DNA from: Vibrio rhodolitus
Lineage (GTDB): Bacteria; Pseudomonadota; Gammaproteobacteria; Enterobacterales; Vibrionaceae
Direction: 5' to 3'
DNA: 64,000 nt
Assembly (NCBI RefSeq): GCF_003350325.1
Contig: NZ_QLYZ01000003.1
Location: forward strand, 186,882-250,881
A program made the position numbers and the translations under genes. Shown piece after piece: positions 37,416 through 45,924 of this stretch (its first letter is position 1; each line of letters begins with the position of its first letter). The notes below the pieces were generated by a model that saw only the letters and a list, made by a program, of their open reading frames with translations, was not told where the DNA came from and did no database searches.

Positions 37416-38222
37416 CTAGGCTAAACGAGTAATTAAGCCTTCGATGGTGCTAATTACGTCAGCGACTTTCTGATCGTCAAGGGCTTGGCTATGTGGCTGC
37501 GCGAATGCCTCAATGTCATTGTCGTAGTATTTACCATGCGCATCGGCAAACTCGTCAGAGAGCGCTGCTCTTACTAAGATATCTGCGCCAAGACGTAGAT
37601 CTCCGCCAGCAATACCATAAGCATCTTTAACCATTTTGCTACCCAAGAAGGATTTCGGGTTTACCGAGACAATCATTGGACCGCTGCTTTGATTGGCTAA
37701 ACCGAGCGCACGAGACCACATGGTTAGGGCAAGTTTACTTTGCGCGTAAGCATCACCATCACCTAACGTTTTTTCACCTTCCAATGCAGCAAGGTTAACA
37801 GGTGCTTGCGCCGCAGAAGATAAGTTGACCACGCGACCTGTCTTACCAAGTAGAGGCAGTAACTCTTTGGTTAGGTAGTAAGGCGCGAGGGTATTGACCA
37901 CAAATCGCACGTCTAAACCTTCTTTGGTTATCGTGTGTGGCGTGCTGTAAACGCCAGCATTGTTGATAAGTACATCAATTTTACCAAAGCGTTCACAAAC
38001 CTCGGCAATCATGTCGCTAACTGATTTTAGATCTGAGAGATCCGCGGCTATCGATTCAACTTGCGCATCAGCAGAGATTGCGGAGAGCTTAGCGACTGCC
38101 TGTTCAATCTTGGCAGGATTACGACCGTGTACAATGACATGATGACCTTGCTCAACCAGCATTGTCGCGGTAACAAAACCGATGCCGTCTGTTGCACCAG
38201 TGATCAGGATAACTTTCTGCAT
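37416..38222 (-). CDS. Short-chain dehydrogenase/reductase
   Basis: ATG 38222 is preceded by AGGA. 268 residues of classical-SDR layout: ILITGATDGIGFVTA (TGxxxGxG), NNAGVY, VVNLSSAAQ and YAQSKLALTMW (YxxxK active-site pair). The retinol-dehydrogenase-like subgroup is likely. Substrate unknown. The DUF1330 gene lies upstream with a 32-bp gap on the same strand, so the two form an operon. Confidence 0.85.
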   Translation of the reverse strand: MQKVILITGATDGIGFVTATMLVEQGHHVIVHGRNPAKIEQAVAKLSAISADAQVESIAADLSDLKSVSDMIAEVCERFGKIDVLINNAGVYSTPHTITKEGLDVRFVVNTLAPYYLTKELLPLLGKTGRVVNLSSAAQAPVNLAALEGEKTLGDGDAYAQSKLALTMWSRALGLANQSSGPMIVSVNPKSFLGSKMVKDAYGIAGGDLRLGADILVRAALSDEFADAHGKYYDNDIEAFAQPHSQALDDQKVADVISTIEGLITRLA

Positions 38223-38254
38223 AATCAAATTCCTATAAAGATTAAAAACGGTCG

Positions 38255-38560
38255 TTACGCCAGCGCGTCAACACCTTCAATTAGCGTGTGGTGGCTGATT
38301 GAGCCTGCACTACGTCCAGCAAGGTGCGGGGCATATTCAGGGTCTTGCATGAAATCAAGCGCGGCTTGGCGAGATGGCCATTGAATGATAATGCGCAGTG
38401 CTGGATTTTCTCTATCACCCTCGAGGCTCTCGTGAACACTGGTTCGAGCGATATATTTACCACCATGCTTTTCAACCAAACGATTTGAGTTTTCAACATA
38501 GGCAGGAACCCAATCTTGCTTGGTTGGGGTTACTTCAAGGACCGAGTAGTAAATAGACAT
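38255..38560 (-). CDS. DUF1330-family small protein
   Basis: 101 residues with the ferredoxin-like dimeric alpha-beta barrel pattern of DUF1330 (PAYVENSNRLVEKHGGKYIAR; LRIIIQWPSRQAALDFMQDPEY). Function not established for the family. It is cotranscribed with the SDR gene, so it may bind or process the same small molecule. Confidence 0.8.
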   Translation of the reverse strand: MSIYYSVLEVTPTKQDWVPAYVENSNRLVEKHGGKYIARTSVHESLEGDRENPALRIIIQWPSRQAALDFMQDPEYAPHLAGRSAGSISHHTLIEGVDALA

Positions 38561-38690
38561 CGCCGTTCTCCTATAAATGGGCTGTATTTAGGATAGTCGA
38601 TTGAACTTAGATGATAAGTAGCAGATTTTAGGAAAGACTTTTTAGATTTGGTTGAAGATAGAGTTTTTAGTTTGCTTTGCGCTATTCAAG

Positions 38691-38717
38691 AAAAAAGCCA
38701 GCGGGGGAGCTGGCTTT
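38691..38717 (-). terminator. Terminator of the PTS EIIABC gene
   Basis: On the minus strand AAAGCCAGC and GCTGGCTTT form the stem, followed by a T-run (plus-strand A 38691-38696). Confidence 0.88.
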
Positions 38718-38761
38718 GATCTTTCATTCGCAGATTCTGCGTTGAGCTTAGCGATTTGGGA

Positions 38762-40681
38762 CTAGTTAGTGGCTAGTTGAACCGCTTGCTCTTTTTTTGC
38801 CTTGTTGTAACGCACCTTTTTAAGAGCGATAGCAACCGCGGCAGTGGTTACTACACCAATTGCCATAGCAAGTAGTGCCAGTAATGGTTTGTTGAATGCA
38901 CCCAGTAGAACCACGATAGGACCACCGTGCGCAACACTACAAGTTAGACCGAACATAAAGCCAAGCACACACGCGACAGCAGAGCCGATCATGTTCGCAG
39001 GGATAACGGTAAATGGGTCACGCGCGGCAAATGGAATTGCACCTTCAGAGATACCGACCATGCCCATTGCTGTCGCTGCTTTGGCGTTTTCGACTTCTTC
39101 ACCTTCAAATAGCTTCATGCGGCTACCTACAAATGCAGCAAGTGCCATGCCTAGTGGTGCTACAGGAATTGCAGCGGCTTGCGCGCCCATAAATTGGGTT
39201 TGACCTTCAGCAATAAGACCCACACTGAATAGGAACGCCACCTTACCAAATGGACCACCCATGTCGAAACCTTGCATCAAACCAATCACCAAACCGATAA
39301 GAATCACGTTACCGGTAGACAGGTTTGCAAGTACGTTGTTCATGGTTTCCATGATGTCAGCGATAGGCGCGCCGATAACAAAGATAAAGACAGCAGCAAT
39401 AAACAGTGAGCCAGCGATTGGTGCGATCATAATTGGTACTAGTGGCTGAATCATCTTCGAGTAGTTAAAGCTAACAATCCACTTAACGAAGTAACCGACT
39501 AATAGACCCGCGATAATCGCGCCAATAAAGCCAGTACCCGCATCCGCATTGTAGAAAGAGCCGTTGTTGGCAATCCAGCCGCCAATCATGCCCGGAGCAA
39601 GACCTGGGCGGTCGGCAATTGCGTAAGCGATATAACCCGCAAGAATGGGGATCATCAAGGTGAAACCAACCACACCGACATCGAGGATCTTATTCCAGAA
39701 GCTGCCTTGAGGAATCGCAAGACCACCCGGTGTTGGTTCACCGCCAATCGCTAGTGATAGCGCGATCAAGATACCGCCTACCACAACGAACGGGATCATG
39801 TGTGATACACCATTCATCAAGTATTTGTAGAGATCTTTCCCGCTGCCACCTGGGCTGGTTGTCGCCTGCGCTGAGCTTGTTTTACCGTCACCTTCATATA
39901 AAGGCGCTTCCAGTGCTTGTTCAATTAAAGATTTCGATTCCTTAATCGCTTTTTTAACCCCGGTGATCACCACGCGTTTACCTTTAAAGCGGTTAAGGTC
40001 GACTTGTTTGTCACATGCCACCACAATCGCATCAGCACGTTCAATTTCTTCAGCCGTTGGTACGTTTTTCACGCCCACTGAGCCGTTGGTTTCCACTTTG
40101 CACTCATAGCCCATTTCAGCCGCGGCATTTTCAATGCCTTCAGCCGCAAGGTAAGTATGCGCCACGCCAACCGGGCAGCCAGTGACACCGATAATAAAGC
40201 CTTTGCTTGCTGACGCTTGCACGGGTTCGACTTTTTCTTCTGCGGTCAGTAGTGCAAGTGCTTCTTCGTTGGTTTGTGCATTACGCAGGTTTTCTAGAAA
40301 AGTGGGTTCAACGATTTTAGAAGAAAGCTCAGCTAATACTTCAACATGGAAATTGCTGGCCTTCTCTGGTGAAGCAATCATAAAGAACAGATTCGATGGT
40401 TGACCATCTTCTGCGCCATATTCGATGCCGTGCTTGCTGATGCCGACTGCAATAGCCGGTGACATTACAGCTGAACTTTTAGCGTGTGGCAGCGCAATGC
40501 CATCTTCAAAACCTGTGTTGCCGGTTTCTTCACGTGCCCATACATCTTTTACAAATTGCTGGTGGTCAGACACTTTTCCCGCATCGACAAGCACTTGCGC
40601 TAGCTCATTAAATACCGATTCTTTGTCGGTAGCAGTCAAATCGAGTTTGATTAGCTGCGTATTGAGGATCTCATTCATCAT
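38762..40681 (-). CDS. Fructose-family PTS transporter, EIIABC (GRE module A)
   Basis: 639 residues with domain order IIA-IIB-IIC. IIA phosphohistidine H66 in GIALPHAKSSAV; IIB phosphocysteine C169 in IGVTGCPVGVAHTYLAAEG; IIC with about nine TM segments from about 290 (GGILIALSLAIGGEPTPGG). Same architecture as MngA at 802-2742. It would import and phosphorylate a sugar or sugar-like compound. Its promoter carries an FNR-like box and the same palindrome as the GRE A promoter, so its substrate is probably the precursor for GRE A rather than fructose itself. That link is inference. Confidence 0.88.
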   Translation of the reverse strand: MMNEILNTQLIKLDLTATDKESVFNELAQVLVDAGKVSDHQQFVKDVWAREETGNTGFEDGIALPHAKSSAVMSPAIAVGISKHGIEYGAEDGQPSNLFFMIASPEKASNFHVEVLAELSSKIVEPTFLENLRNAQTNEEALALLTAEEKVEPVQASASKGFIIGVTGCPVGVAHTYLAAEGIENAAAEMGYECKVETNGSVGVKNVPTAEEIERADAIVVACDKQVDLNRFKGKRVVITGVKKAIKESKSLIEQALEAPLYEGDGKTSSAQATTSPGGSGKDLYKYLMNGVSHMIPFVVVGGILIALSLAIGGEPTPGGLAIPQGSFWNKILDVGVVGFTLMIPILAGYIAYAIADRPGLAPGMIGGWIANNGSFYNADAGTGFIGAIIAGLLVGYFVKWIVSFNYSKMIQPLVPIMIAPIAGSLFIAAVFIFVIGAPIADIMETMNNVLANLSTGNVILIGLVIGLMQGFDMGGPFGKVAFLFSVGLIAEGQTQFMGAQAAAIPVAPLGMALAAFVGSRMKLFEGEEVENAKAATAMGMVGISEGAIPFAARDPFTVIPANMIGSAVACVLGFMFGLTCSVAHGGPIVVLLGAFNKPLLALLAMAIGVVTTAAVAIALKKVRYNKAKKEQAVQLATN

Positions 40682-40714
40682 AGTGTGGATCTCTTTGTGT
40701 AGGGTTTGAATTTA

Positions 40715-40777
40715 TGTATTTACAAATTTAAGTAAATCTTAGTGATGCATTTGTTAGTTAAGATTGATCTAAATCAG
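40715..40777 (-). promoter_or_regulatory. PTS promoter: FNR-like box, -10 and GntR-type palindrome
   Basis: TTGATCTAAATCAG (40764-40777) matches the FNR consensus TTGAT-N4-ATCAA at 9 of 10 positions. On the minus strand a -10 TAAGAT occupies 40741-40736, which places the start near 40729 and the FNR box centre at about -41.5 (class II geometry). TGTATTTACA (40715-40724), within a larger TTTAC-N8-GTAAA repeat (40719-40736), overlies the start site and fits a GntR operator. Confidence 0.68.
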
Positions 40778-40886
40778 TATATTGACCGAGTTAAGGCTTA
40801 TTTGTAGGGAAGTGTGAGGTGGGTAACGAATGTTCAGTGGTTCGGGTTTGAGCAAGCTCACGTTTTAACTTGTACTGTCAAGTTGT

Positions 40887-41036
40887 AGGGAGAGTAGAGA
40901 GAACTGAGAGTTGAGAAGCGAGATAGATGAGAGGGGAGAGTTGAGAAATTAGAAGAGAGAGCAGGGGGAAAGAAGAATTGAGAGGTGAGAAATGAGATAA
41001 AAGGGAAGAATTAAGAAGAGAGATACGAGGATGGGT
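40887..41036. repeat. 150-bp purine-rich low-complexity tract
   Basis: The plus strand is almost free of C and consists of degenerate GAGAGTTGAGAA-like units. It lies between the PTS promoter and the gntR terminator. No ORF. It could be a slipped simple repeat. Confidence 0.8.
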
Positions 41037-41043
41037 ACGTTGA

Positions 41044-41080
41044 TAAAAAAGCACAGCTATACATCTCGCATAGCTGCGCT
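41044..41080 (-). terminator. Terminator of the gntR gene
   Basis: AGCGCAGCTAT and ATAGCTGTGCT (minus strand) form an 11-bp stem with one G-U pair, then six T. Confidence 0.9.
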
Positions 41081-41090
41081 AAGGTTTTGA

Positions 41091-41777
41091 TTATCGAATA
41101 GAAACTGTGGTTAAGTCATTGGAAACTAAGGTTTCTATTGTGTATTGCGCCAATACCGAATGGAGCAAATAGACATTGTGTTTTATCGATAAACAGAGGT
41201 GGTTTGGCTCAACGCGAAGTAAAAATGCTTCTTGCTCGTTAAGGATTTTTCCTGAAATGGTTTTCGCGTCGTGGCTGATATTATGCCCTGCTTGCTGTTC
41301 GATATAGGTCAGAACTGACTGTTCACAATGGCTTTCGCTAAAATCTGGGAACAAGCTTTTTGGCATCCAGGTTTCTTCTAAAATTGCAGGCTCACCGTTG
41401 ATAATGCGCATACGCTTAAAGTGATGCAGCTTTGCGCCAACCTCAATGCGGAACTTGTCTGCTAAGGCTTGGTCTGCCTTGACTGAGGCGAACTGCAACA
41501 CAATATTTTTCAGGTCGGTATCTTTGTTTATACGCTCAGAAATACTGGTTAAGTTGTTGTCTTGATAGAACTCTGGTGGGTTTACAAAGATGCCAGAGCC
41601 TTGTCTTGAGTGAAGAAATGACTCCTGCTTAAGTTTGTCGATCGCCTTTCTAAGAGTAGGGCGACTAACCCCAAACTGACTGGATAACGCGTGCTCGCCA
41701 TCGAGCTGAGACCAAGCAGGGTAAAGACCGCTGACGATGTCGCTTTTGATTGCCTGATAAACTTCAACGTACTTCAT
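41091..41777 (-). CDS. GntR-family (HutC/UTRA) regulator of GRE module A
   Basis: 228 residues. Winged helix 1-70 (LSSQFGVSRPTLRKAIDKLKQ) and a UTRA ligand domain (about 85-225) with LEETWMPKSLFPDF. The UTRA ligand is usually a phosphorylated sugar. It is divergent from GRE A, and the palindrome TGTATTTACA occurs in front of both GRE A and the PTS gene, so it probably represses both until the phosphorylated substrate accumulates. Paralogue of the partial regulator at 1-542. Confidence 0.88.
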   Translation of the reverse strand: MKYVEVYQAIKSDIVSGLYPAWSQLDGEHALSSQFGVSRPTLRKAIDKLKQESFLHSRQGSGIFVNPPEFYQDNNLTSISERINKDTDLKNIVLQFASVKADQALADKFRIEVGAKLHHFKRMRIINGEPAILEETWMPKSLFPDFSESHCEQSVLTYIEQQAGHNISHDAKTISGKILNEQEAFLLRVEPNHLCLSIKHNVYLLHSVLAQYTIETLVSNDLTTVSIR

Positions 41778-41938
41778 AACGCAACTTATAACTTTACAAA
41801 TAGTGGGTTATAGCCAGCAAAAAACAGACCTGTTAACACATATAAACCAGATGTTTTTCGCGGCTGAACCATTAATGCTGAGGATGTTAGCAGAAATTAG
41901 GGTAAGAAAACAAAGCGATTAGTTCGTTTTTGTAACCC

Positions 41939-41986
41939 ATGATCAAGATCATCATTTTTGGAAAAGTCATATTATTTGTATTTACA
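41939..41986 (+). promoter_or_regulatory. GRE A promoter: FNR-like box, -10 and GntR-type palindrome
   Basis: ATGATCAAGATCAT (41939-41952) fits the FNR consensus at 8 of 10 positions and is a perfect palindrome apart from the central AA. A -10 TATTAT lies at 41970-41975. TGTATTTACA (41977-41986), identical to the palindrome before the PTS gene, covers the expected start. Activation without oxygen and repression without substrate are expected. Confidence 0.62.
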
Positions 41987-42039
41987 TATTTTAAGTGTGG
42001 ATTTATGGTTAGCTCATAAAGATAACGAGGAGCCCTACC

Positions 42040-44331
42040 ATGTCATCCAAAATCGAGAACAACCCAAGCCAAGTTGATGTAAACAAGAAGATCCCATGTG
42101 AGAAGCCTGCCAGTGTGCAGCTAAATATCATGGAGGCGTACACTCGTGCCCATCATAATGAAAGTAACGTTTATCAGCGTGAAGTTGCCTGTTTGTCAGA
42201 GCTTTACCCAGTTCTATTTAGACAACTAGAAGCAGAAGACTGCGTGGTGGGACGTTTAGATGCTTTGCCAATCGGTTTTGGTAGCGTGACCTCGGTAGGC
42301 GGTGTCGGTCACTACTGTAACTTTGACAAACTAGAAGCGTTTAAAAGTGAGCTTGATGAGAGCGATCATGCTCGCGTCGACGAGCTACTTAGCTACTGGC
42401 AAGATCGCGATACACGCTCTATCTACTTCCGCCAAACGTTAACCAAAACCACGCTAGGTAAGTTTGTTGACGTTAATTACCCAGCGATTGCGACTGCACG
42501 TTTGAGCGGTATGTACCTTGATTACAACACCTTGATCGACAATGGCATCAACGGCATGCGTGCGCGCATCAAAGACCAATTAGCAGCCGCGAAACAGGTA
42601 GGTGATGAAAAGGCAATTTCACTACATACGGCGTTTTTAGGCTGCTTCGATATTGTCGAGCGCGTGATTGATTTTCATATCAAGCTTTGCGCACAAGAGT
42701 TAGAGCGTACGAGCGATCTAACGCGCAAGCATCAGATGAATGATTTGATTGATGCGTTAAATGCGATTCGCACCGATAAGCCACAAACTTTCTTGCAAGG
42801 TATTCAGCTTTCATGGCTTTACAGCTTGTGTTCTGGGGTGGTGAACTTCGGTCGTATGGATGATTACCTTGGTGATTTGCTGGTGGGCGATCTTGAGGCT
42901 GGGCGCATTACTGAACGCCAAGCGATCAACTACATTCGCTCTCACTATCGCTTAATTGAAGCGCGTAAAACCACGGTTAACGGCCGTGTTGTGGTCGGTG
43001 GTTTAGGTCGTCGTAACCCAGACAATGCCGATGTTTACTGCAAACTTGCCATTCAAGCGGTGCGTGAGAATAAAGATACTGAGCCACAATTTACCTTACG
43101 TATCTACAAAGGCATGAATCAAGCGGTTTACCAAGATGCGCTCGATGCGATTGGTGAAGGCTTAACTTACCCAATTTTGTACAACGATGACGTTAACGTG
43201 CCTGCGGTAATGAACTCGATGCAGATCTCGCAAAGCGATGCTGAGCATTATGTGCCGTTTGGCTGTGGTGAGTTTGTCTTGTCAGGCAAAAGTGTCGGCA
43301 CGCCAAATACCTGTATCAATATTCTAAAGATTCTCAATATCGCCCTGACTGGCGGTACCGATTTCTGGGATGGACAGGATAAAAGCGGTGGCACAGCCCT
43401 GCTACAGCCAGAGCAAATCACTTGCTTTGATGATGTAATGCAAAACTACAAAGACTTGCTCGATTACTACATCGAACTGACCTCAAATGCACAATCATTC
43501 TCGTACAAGGTGATGAACCAAGAAGTCGGTTTCTTGTTTACTAGTATCTTGACGGATGACTGTATCGGTCGCAGCAAAGCGCTATTAGATGGCGGGGTGT
43601 ATAAGCTTGGCGGCACCAACGAAACTTACGGTAACACCAATGCGTATGACTCATTGGCGGCGATCAAGAAAGTTATCTTTGAAGATAACAAATACAGTTA
43701 CACCGATCTGATTCAAGCGCTTAAGGTTAACTTCGACGGTTATGACCGCATGAAGTATGACTTAATCAATGCGCCAAAGTTTGGTAACGACGATGCCTAT
43801 GTGGATGACATTGCCGTCGAGATGCACGAATACATCTGTAACGGCATTAAGGATTCGGCAGCCAAAGTAGGCATGGACAGTTACCTAGTGGTGATCATCA
43901 ATAACCAAGTGAACACTGAGTGGGGACGTGCAACCAGTGCTTCTGCCGATGGTCGTCACCGTGGCGTTTACATGAGTAATGCCAATAACCCGCAAAGTGG
44001 TGCCGATAAGAATGGTCCAACAGCGATGCTGAACTCATTAGTGAAGCTTAAAGCTGAAGTTCACGCCGGCTCAGTACAGAACATGAAGTTCAGCAAAAAC
44101 ATGTACCAAAACAAGCGCATGATTGTTGAAGCGCTGCTTGATGGCTACTTTGAGCAAGGCGGTCCACAGATCATGGTCAGTGTTGTCGGTAAAGGGGAGC
44201 TAGAAGATGCCTACCACAACCCAGAGAAATACCCGAACTTAGTCGTTCGTGTCGGTGGTTTTAGTGCCAAGTTCGTTAACCTCGATAAAGACGTGCAGCT
44301 AGAAATCTTAAACCGCACGCTTAACGACTAA
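42040..44331 (+). CDS. Glycyl radical enzyme A, PFL-like, unassigned substrate
   Basis: 763 residues. The thiyl Cys is C409 in VPFGCGEFVLSG and the glycyl radical site is G740 in VVRVGGFSAKF. The Cys-x-Glu arrangement (C409, E411) is that of GRE dehydratases and lyases, not the Cys-Cys of pyruvate formate-lyase, so pyruvate is an unlikely substrate. The GCGE sequence differs from the GCVE of glycerol, choline and sulfonate enzymes and from GCIETA of YbiW/PflD. Strong start with GAGGAG. Context: PTS, GntR regulator and own activase. Probably acts on a phosphorylated polyol or sugar anhydride; no specific reaction is claimed. Confidence 0.9.
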   Translation: MSSKIENNPSQVDVNKKIPCEKPASVQLNIMEAYTRAHHNESNVYQREVACLSELYPVLFRQLEAEDCVVGRLDALPIGFGSVTSVGGVGHYCNFDKLEAFKSELDESDHARVDELLSYWQDRDTRSIYFRQTLTKTTLGKFVDVNYPAIATARLSGMYLDYNTLIDNGINGMRARIKDQLAAAKQVGDEKAISLHTAFLGCFDIVERVIDFHIKLCAQELERTSDLTRKHQMNDLIDALNAIRTDKPQTFLQGIQLSWLYSLCSGVVNFGRMDDYLGDLLVGDLEAGRITERQAINYIRSHYRLIEARKTTVNGRVVVGGLGRRNPDNADVYCKLAIQAVRENKDTEPQFTLRIYKGMNQAVYQDALDAIGEGLTYPILYNDDVNVPAVMNSMQISQSDAEHYVPFGCGEFVLSGKSVGTPNTCINILKILNIALTGGTDFWDGQDKSGGTALLQPEQITCFDDVMQNYKDLLDYYIELTSNAQSFSYKVMNQEVGFLFTSILTDDCIGRSKALLDGGVYKLGGTNETYGNTNAYDSLAAIKKVIFEDNKYSYTDLIQALKVNFDGYDRMKYDLINAPKFGNDDAYVDDIAVEMHEYICNGIKDSAAKVGMDSYLVVIINNQVNTEWGRATSASADGRHRGVYMSNANNPQSGADKNGPTAMLNSLVKLKAEVHAGSVQNMKFSKNMYQNKRMIVEALLDGYFEQGGPQIMVSVVGKGELEDAYHNPEKYPNLVVRVGGFSAKFVNLDKDVQLEILNRTLND

Positions 44332-44357
44332 CTCTCGAATAAATAACACTAGAATTG

Positions 44358-44390
44358 GGGTGACTAGGCTTTTTGGGTCACCCTCTTTTT
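44358..44390 (+). terminator. Attenuating terminator between GRE A and its activase
   Basis: GGGTGAC (44358-44364) pairs with GTCACCC (44377-44383) and is followed by TCTTTTT. Positioned inside the operon, it would lower activase transcription relative to the enzyme, which needs only catalytic amounts of activase. Confidence 0.75.
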
Positions 44391-44417
44391 CTCGCTTTGA
44401 TTTCATTGAGGCTCGCT

Positions 44418-45371
44418 ATGCCAACCAACCCTGCTACCAATCAAACCACGGCGACCACTGCCACCCAACCACTGGGTATTGTATTTGATATTCAAAAATT
44501 CAGTGTCAATGATGGTCCGGGCGTGCGCACCGCTGTGTTTATGAAAGGCTGTCAAATGAAGTGCTTGTGGTGTCATAACCCTGAATCACTGAGTGGTAAA
44601 AAGCAGTTAGCCTTTAATGCGCAAAAATGCATTGGTTGTCGCAGCTGTGAGCAAGTCTGCCCTAATGGTGTTCACAGTTTTACCGAGCAAGGGCTGCATT
44701 TAGTCGACTTTGACGCTTGCCAAGCGTGTGGGTTGTGCGTTGATGCCTGTATGCAGGACGCGCTAAAAATCTACGGCAGAGAAATGTCAGTCGATGCAGT
44801 ATTTGCCGAAGTGATTAAAGACAAAGTCTACTTTGATAAATCAGGCGGCGGCATTACGCTGTCTGGTGGCGAGGCGTTAAAGCAGTTTGATTTCTGTTTA
44901 GCGCTGGCGAAAAAGTGCAAGCAGCATGGTATTCATGTTTGCATTGAAACCAATGGTGCGTCTAAAGCAGACCATTACCGCGACATTGCCCCGTATGTGG
45001 ATCTGTTTTTGTTTGACTATAAGGCGACTGGCGACACGCTACATAAACAACTTACCGGTATGACGCGTAAGCTAGTCGATGCCAACCTTAAGCTGTTAAA
45101 CGAGATTGGCGCACAGGTGATTTTACGCTGCCCGATCATCCCTGGCTATAACCTCTCCGAACAACACTTCGCTGCAATCGCGCACCTTGGCGAGTCGATG
45201 GCAAATATTCAGAAGGTGGAAGTGCTGCCGTATCATAATTTTGGTAAAGGCAAAGCGACCGAGATTGGGCGTGAATACAGCGTTGAAGCCGAACTTCCTG
45301 AGGATGAGTTGGTTAATCAGTGGCTTGAGAAGATCAGAAGTTATGGGGAGGTTGAGGTGACGTTGAGTTAA
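44418..45371 (+). CDS. Glycyl radical enzyme activase A (radical SAM, 8Fe insert)
   Basis: Start at ATG 44418 with GAGG six bases upstream; the frame opens earlier at 44373 over the terminator. 317 residues. SAM cluster motif GCQMKCLWCHNPES (Cx3Cx2C) and a ferredoxin-like insert with two clusters (CIGCRSCEQVCP; CQACGLCVDACM). GGGITLSGGEAL is the SAM-binding GGE motif. It installs the radical on G740 of GRE A using SAM and electrons from flavodoxin. Confidence 0.9.
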   Translation: MPTNPATNQTTATTATQPLGIVFDIQKFSVNDGPGVRTAVFMKGCQMKCLWCHNPESLSGKKQLAFNAQKCIGCRSCEQVCPNGVHSFTEQGLHLVDFDACQACGLCVDACMQDALKIYGREMSVDAVFAEVIKDKVYFDKSGGGITLSGGEALKQFDFCLALAKKCKQHGIHVCIETNGASKADHYRDIAPYVDLFLFDYKATGDTLHKQLTGMTRKLVDANLKLLNEIGAQVILRCPIIPGYNLSEQHFAAIAHLGESMANIQKVEVLPYHNFGKGKATEIGREYSVEAELPEDELVNQWLEKIRSYGEVEVTLS

Positions 45372-45409
45372 GTTGGAGTTTGTTTTTTAGTGTCAACATA
45401 CTCTCGGCT

Positions 45410-45595
45410 GAGTATTGCTGTATGTCCCGCTTATTGCTTATGCGTCTCTTCTTGGCTTCCTTGTAAGCGGTCCAGTTACTCTTTGTCTTGCCAAAGAGTA
45501 ACCAGAAAGGCGCTTTTGTATTACGCTCGCTGTCCGGTCGGTTTTAGGCGTTCCCGACGCCGAAAACCTAAAAATGCGTCCTGCATTTTTACCTA
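45410..45595 (-). repeat. Multi-hairpin intergenic repeat, copy A
   Basis: Member of a seven-copy family. Read on the minus strand, it contains AAAAATGCAGGACGCATTTTT, then a GGTTTTCGGCGT...ACGCCTAAAACC hairpin, then TTACTCTTTG-6nt-CAAAGAGTAA and AAGCGG arms. Lies after the activase stop. ORFs read from it are artefacts. Confidence 0.9.
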
Positions 45596-45679
45596 GTTAA
45601 GTGCTGAACTAGAACATTGCCGTTCTTGAATATGCGGGAATCTCTCGTTTTTATAGCTATTTAGTGGCGGCATATTTGG

Positions 45680-45856
45680 TATGTCCCGCTTATTGCTTAT
45701 GGGCATCTTCTTGGCATACTCGTAAGCGGTCCAGTTACTCTTTGCCTTGCCAAAGAGTAACCAGAAAGGCGTTCTTGTGCGCAGTTGTTGTGCGGTCGGT
45801 TTTAGGCGTTCCTGACACCGAAAACCTAACAATGCGTCCTGCATTTTTACCTAGTT
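45680..45856 (-). repeat. Multi-hairpin intergenic repeat, copy B
   Basis: Same family and orientation as copy A, about 80 bp away. It is followed by CATTCTCGCGAATGCGGGAATCTCGC (split: CATTCTCGCGAATG and CGGGAATCTCGC), a second short Vibrio-type repeat that also appears, reversed, near 56660-56690. Lies downstream of the convergent fsa gene. Confidence 0.9.
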
Positions 45857-45924
45857 AAGCGCTGAACTAAAACATTGTCATTCTCGCGAATGCGGGAATC
45901 TCGCTTTTGTAAGTTGTAGTGCAA

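Noticed and set aside
42040..44331. Annotation of GRE A as pyruvate formate-lyase
   Set aside because: The Cys-Cys pair of PFL is missing; the loop is Cys-Gly-Glu, and the neighbours are a PTS and a UTRA regulator, not pyruvate metabolism.
45593..45858. Two ORFs on opposite strands over repeat copy B
   Set aside because: Both are read from the hairpins of the repeat; similar ORFs occur in other copies (54751-55008, 56352-56537) and lack ribosome-binding sites.
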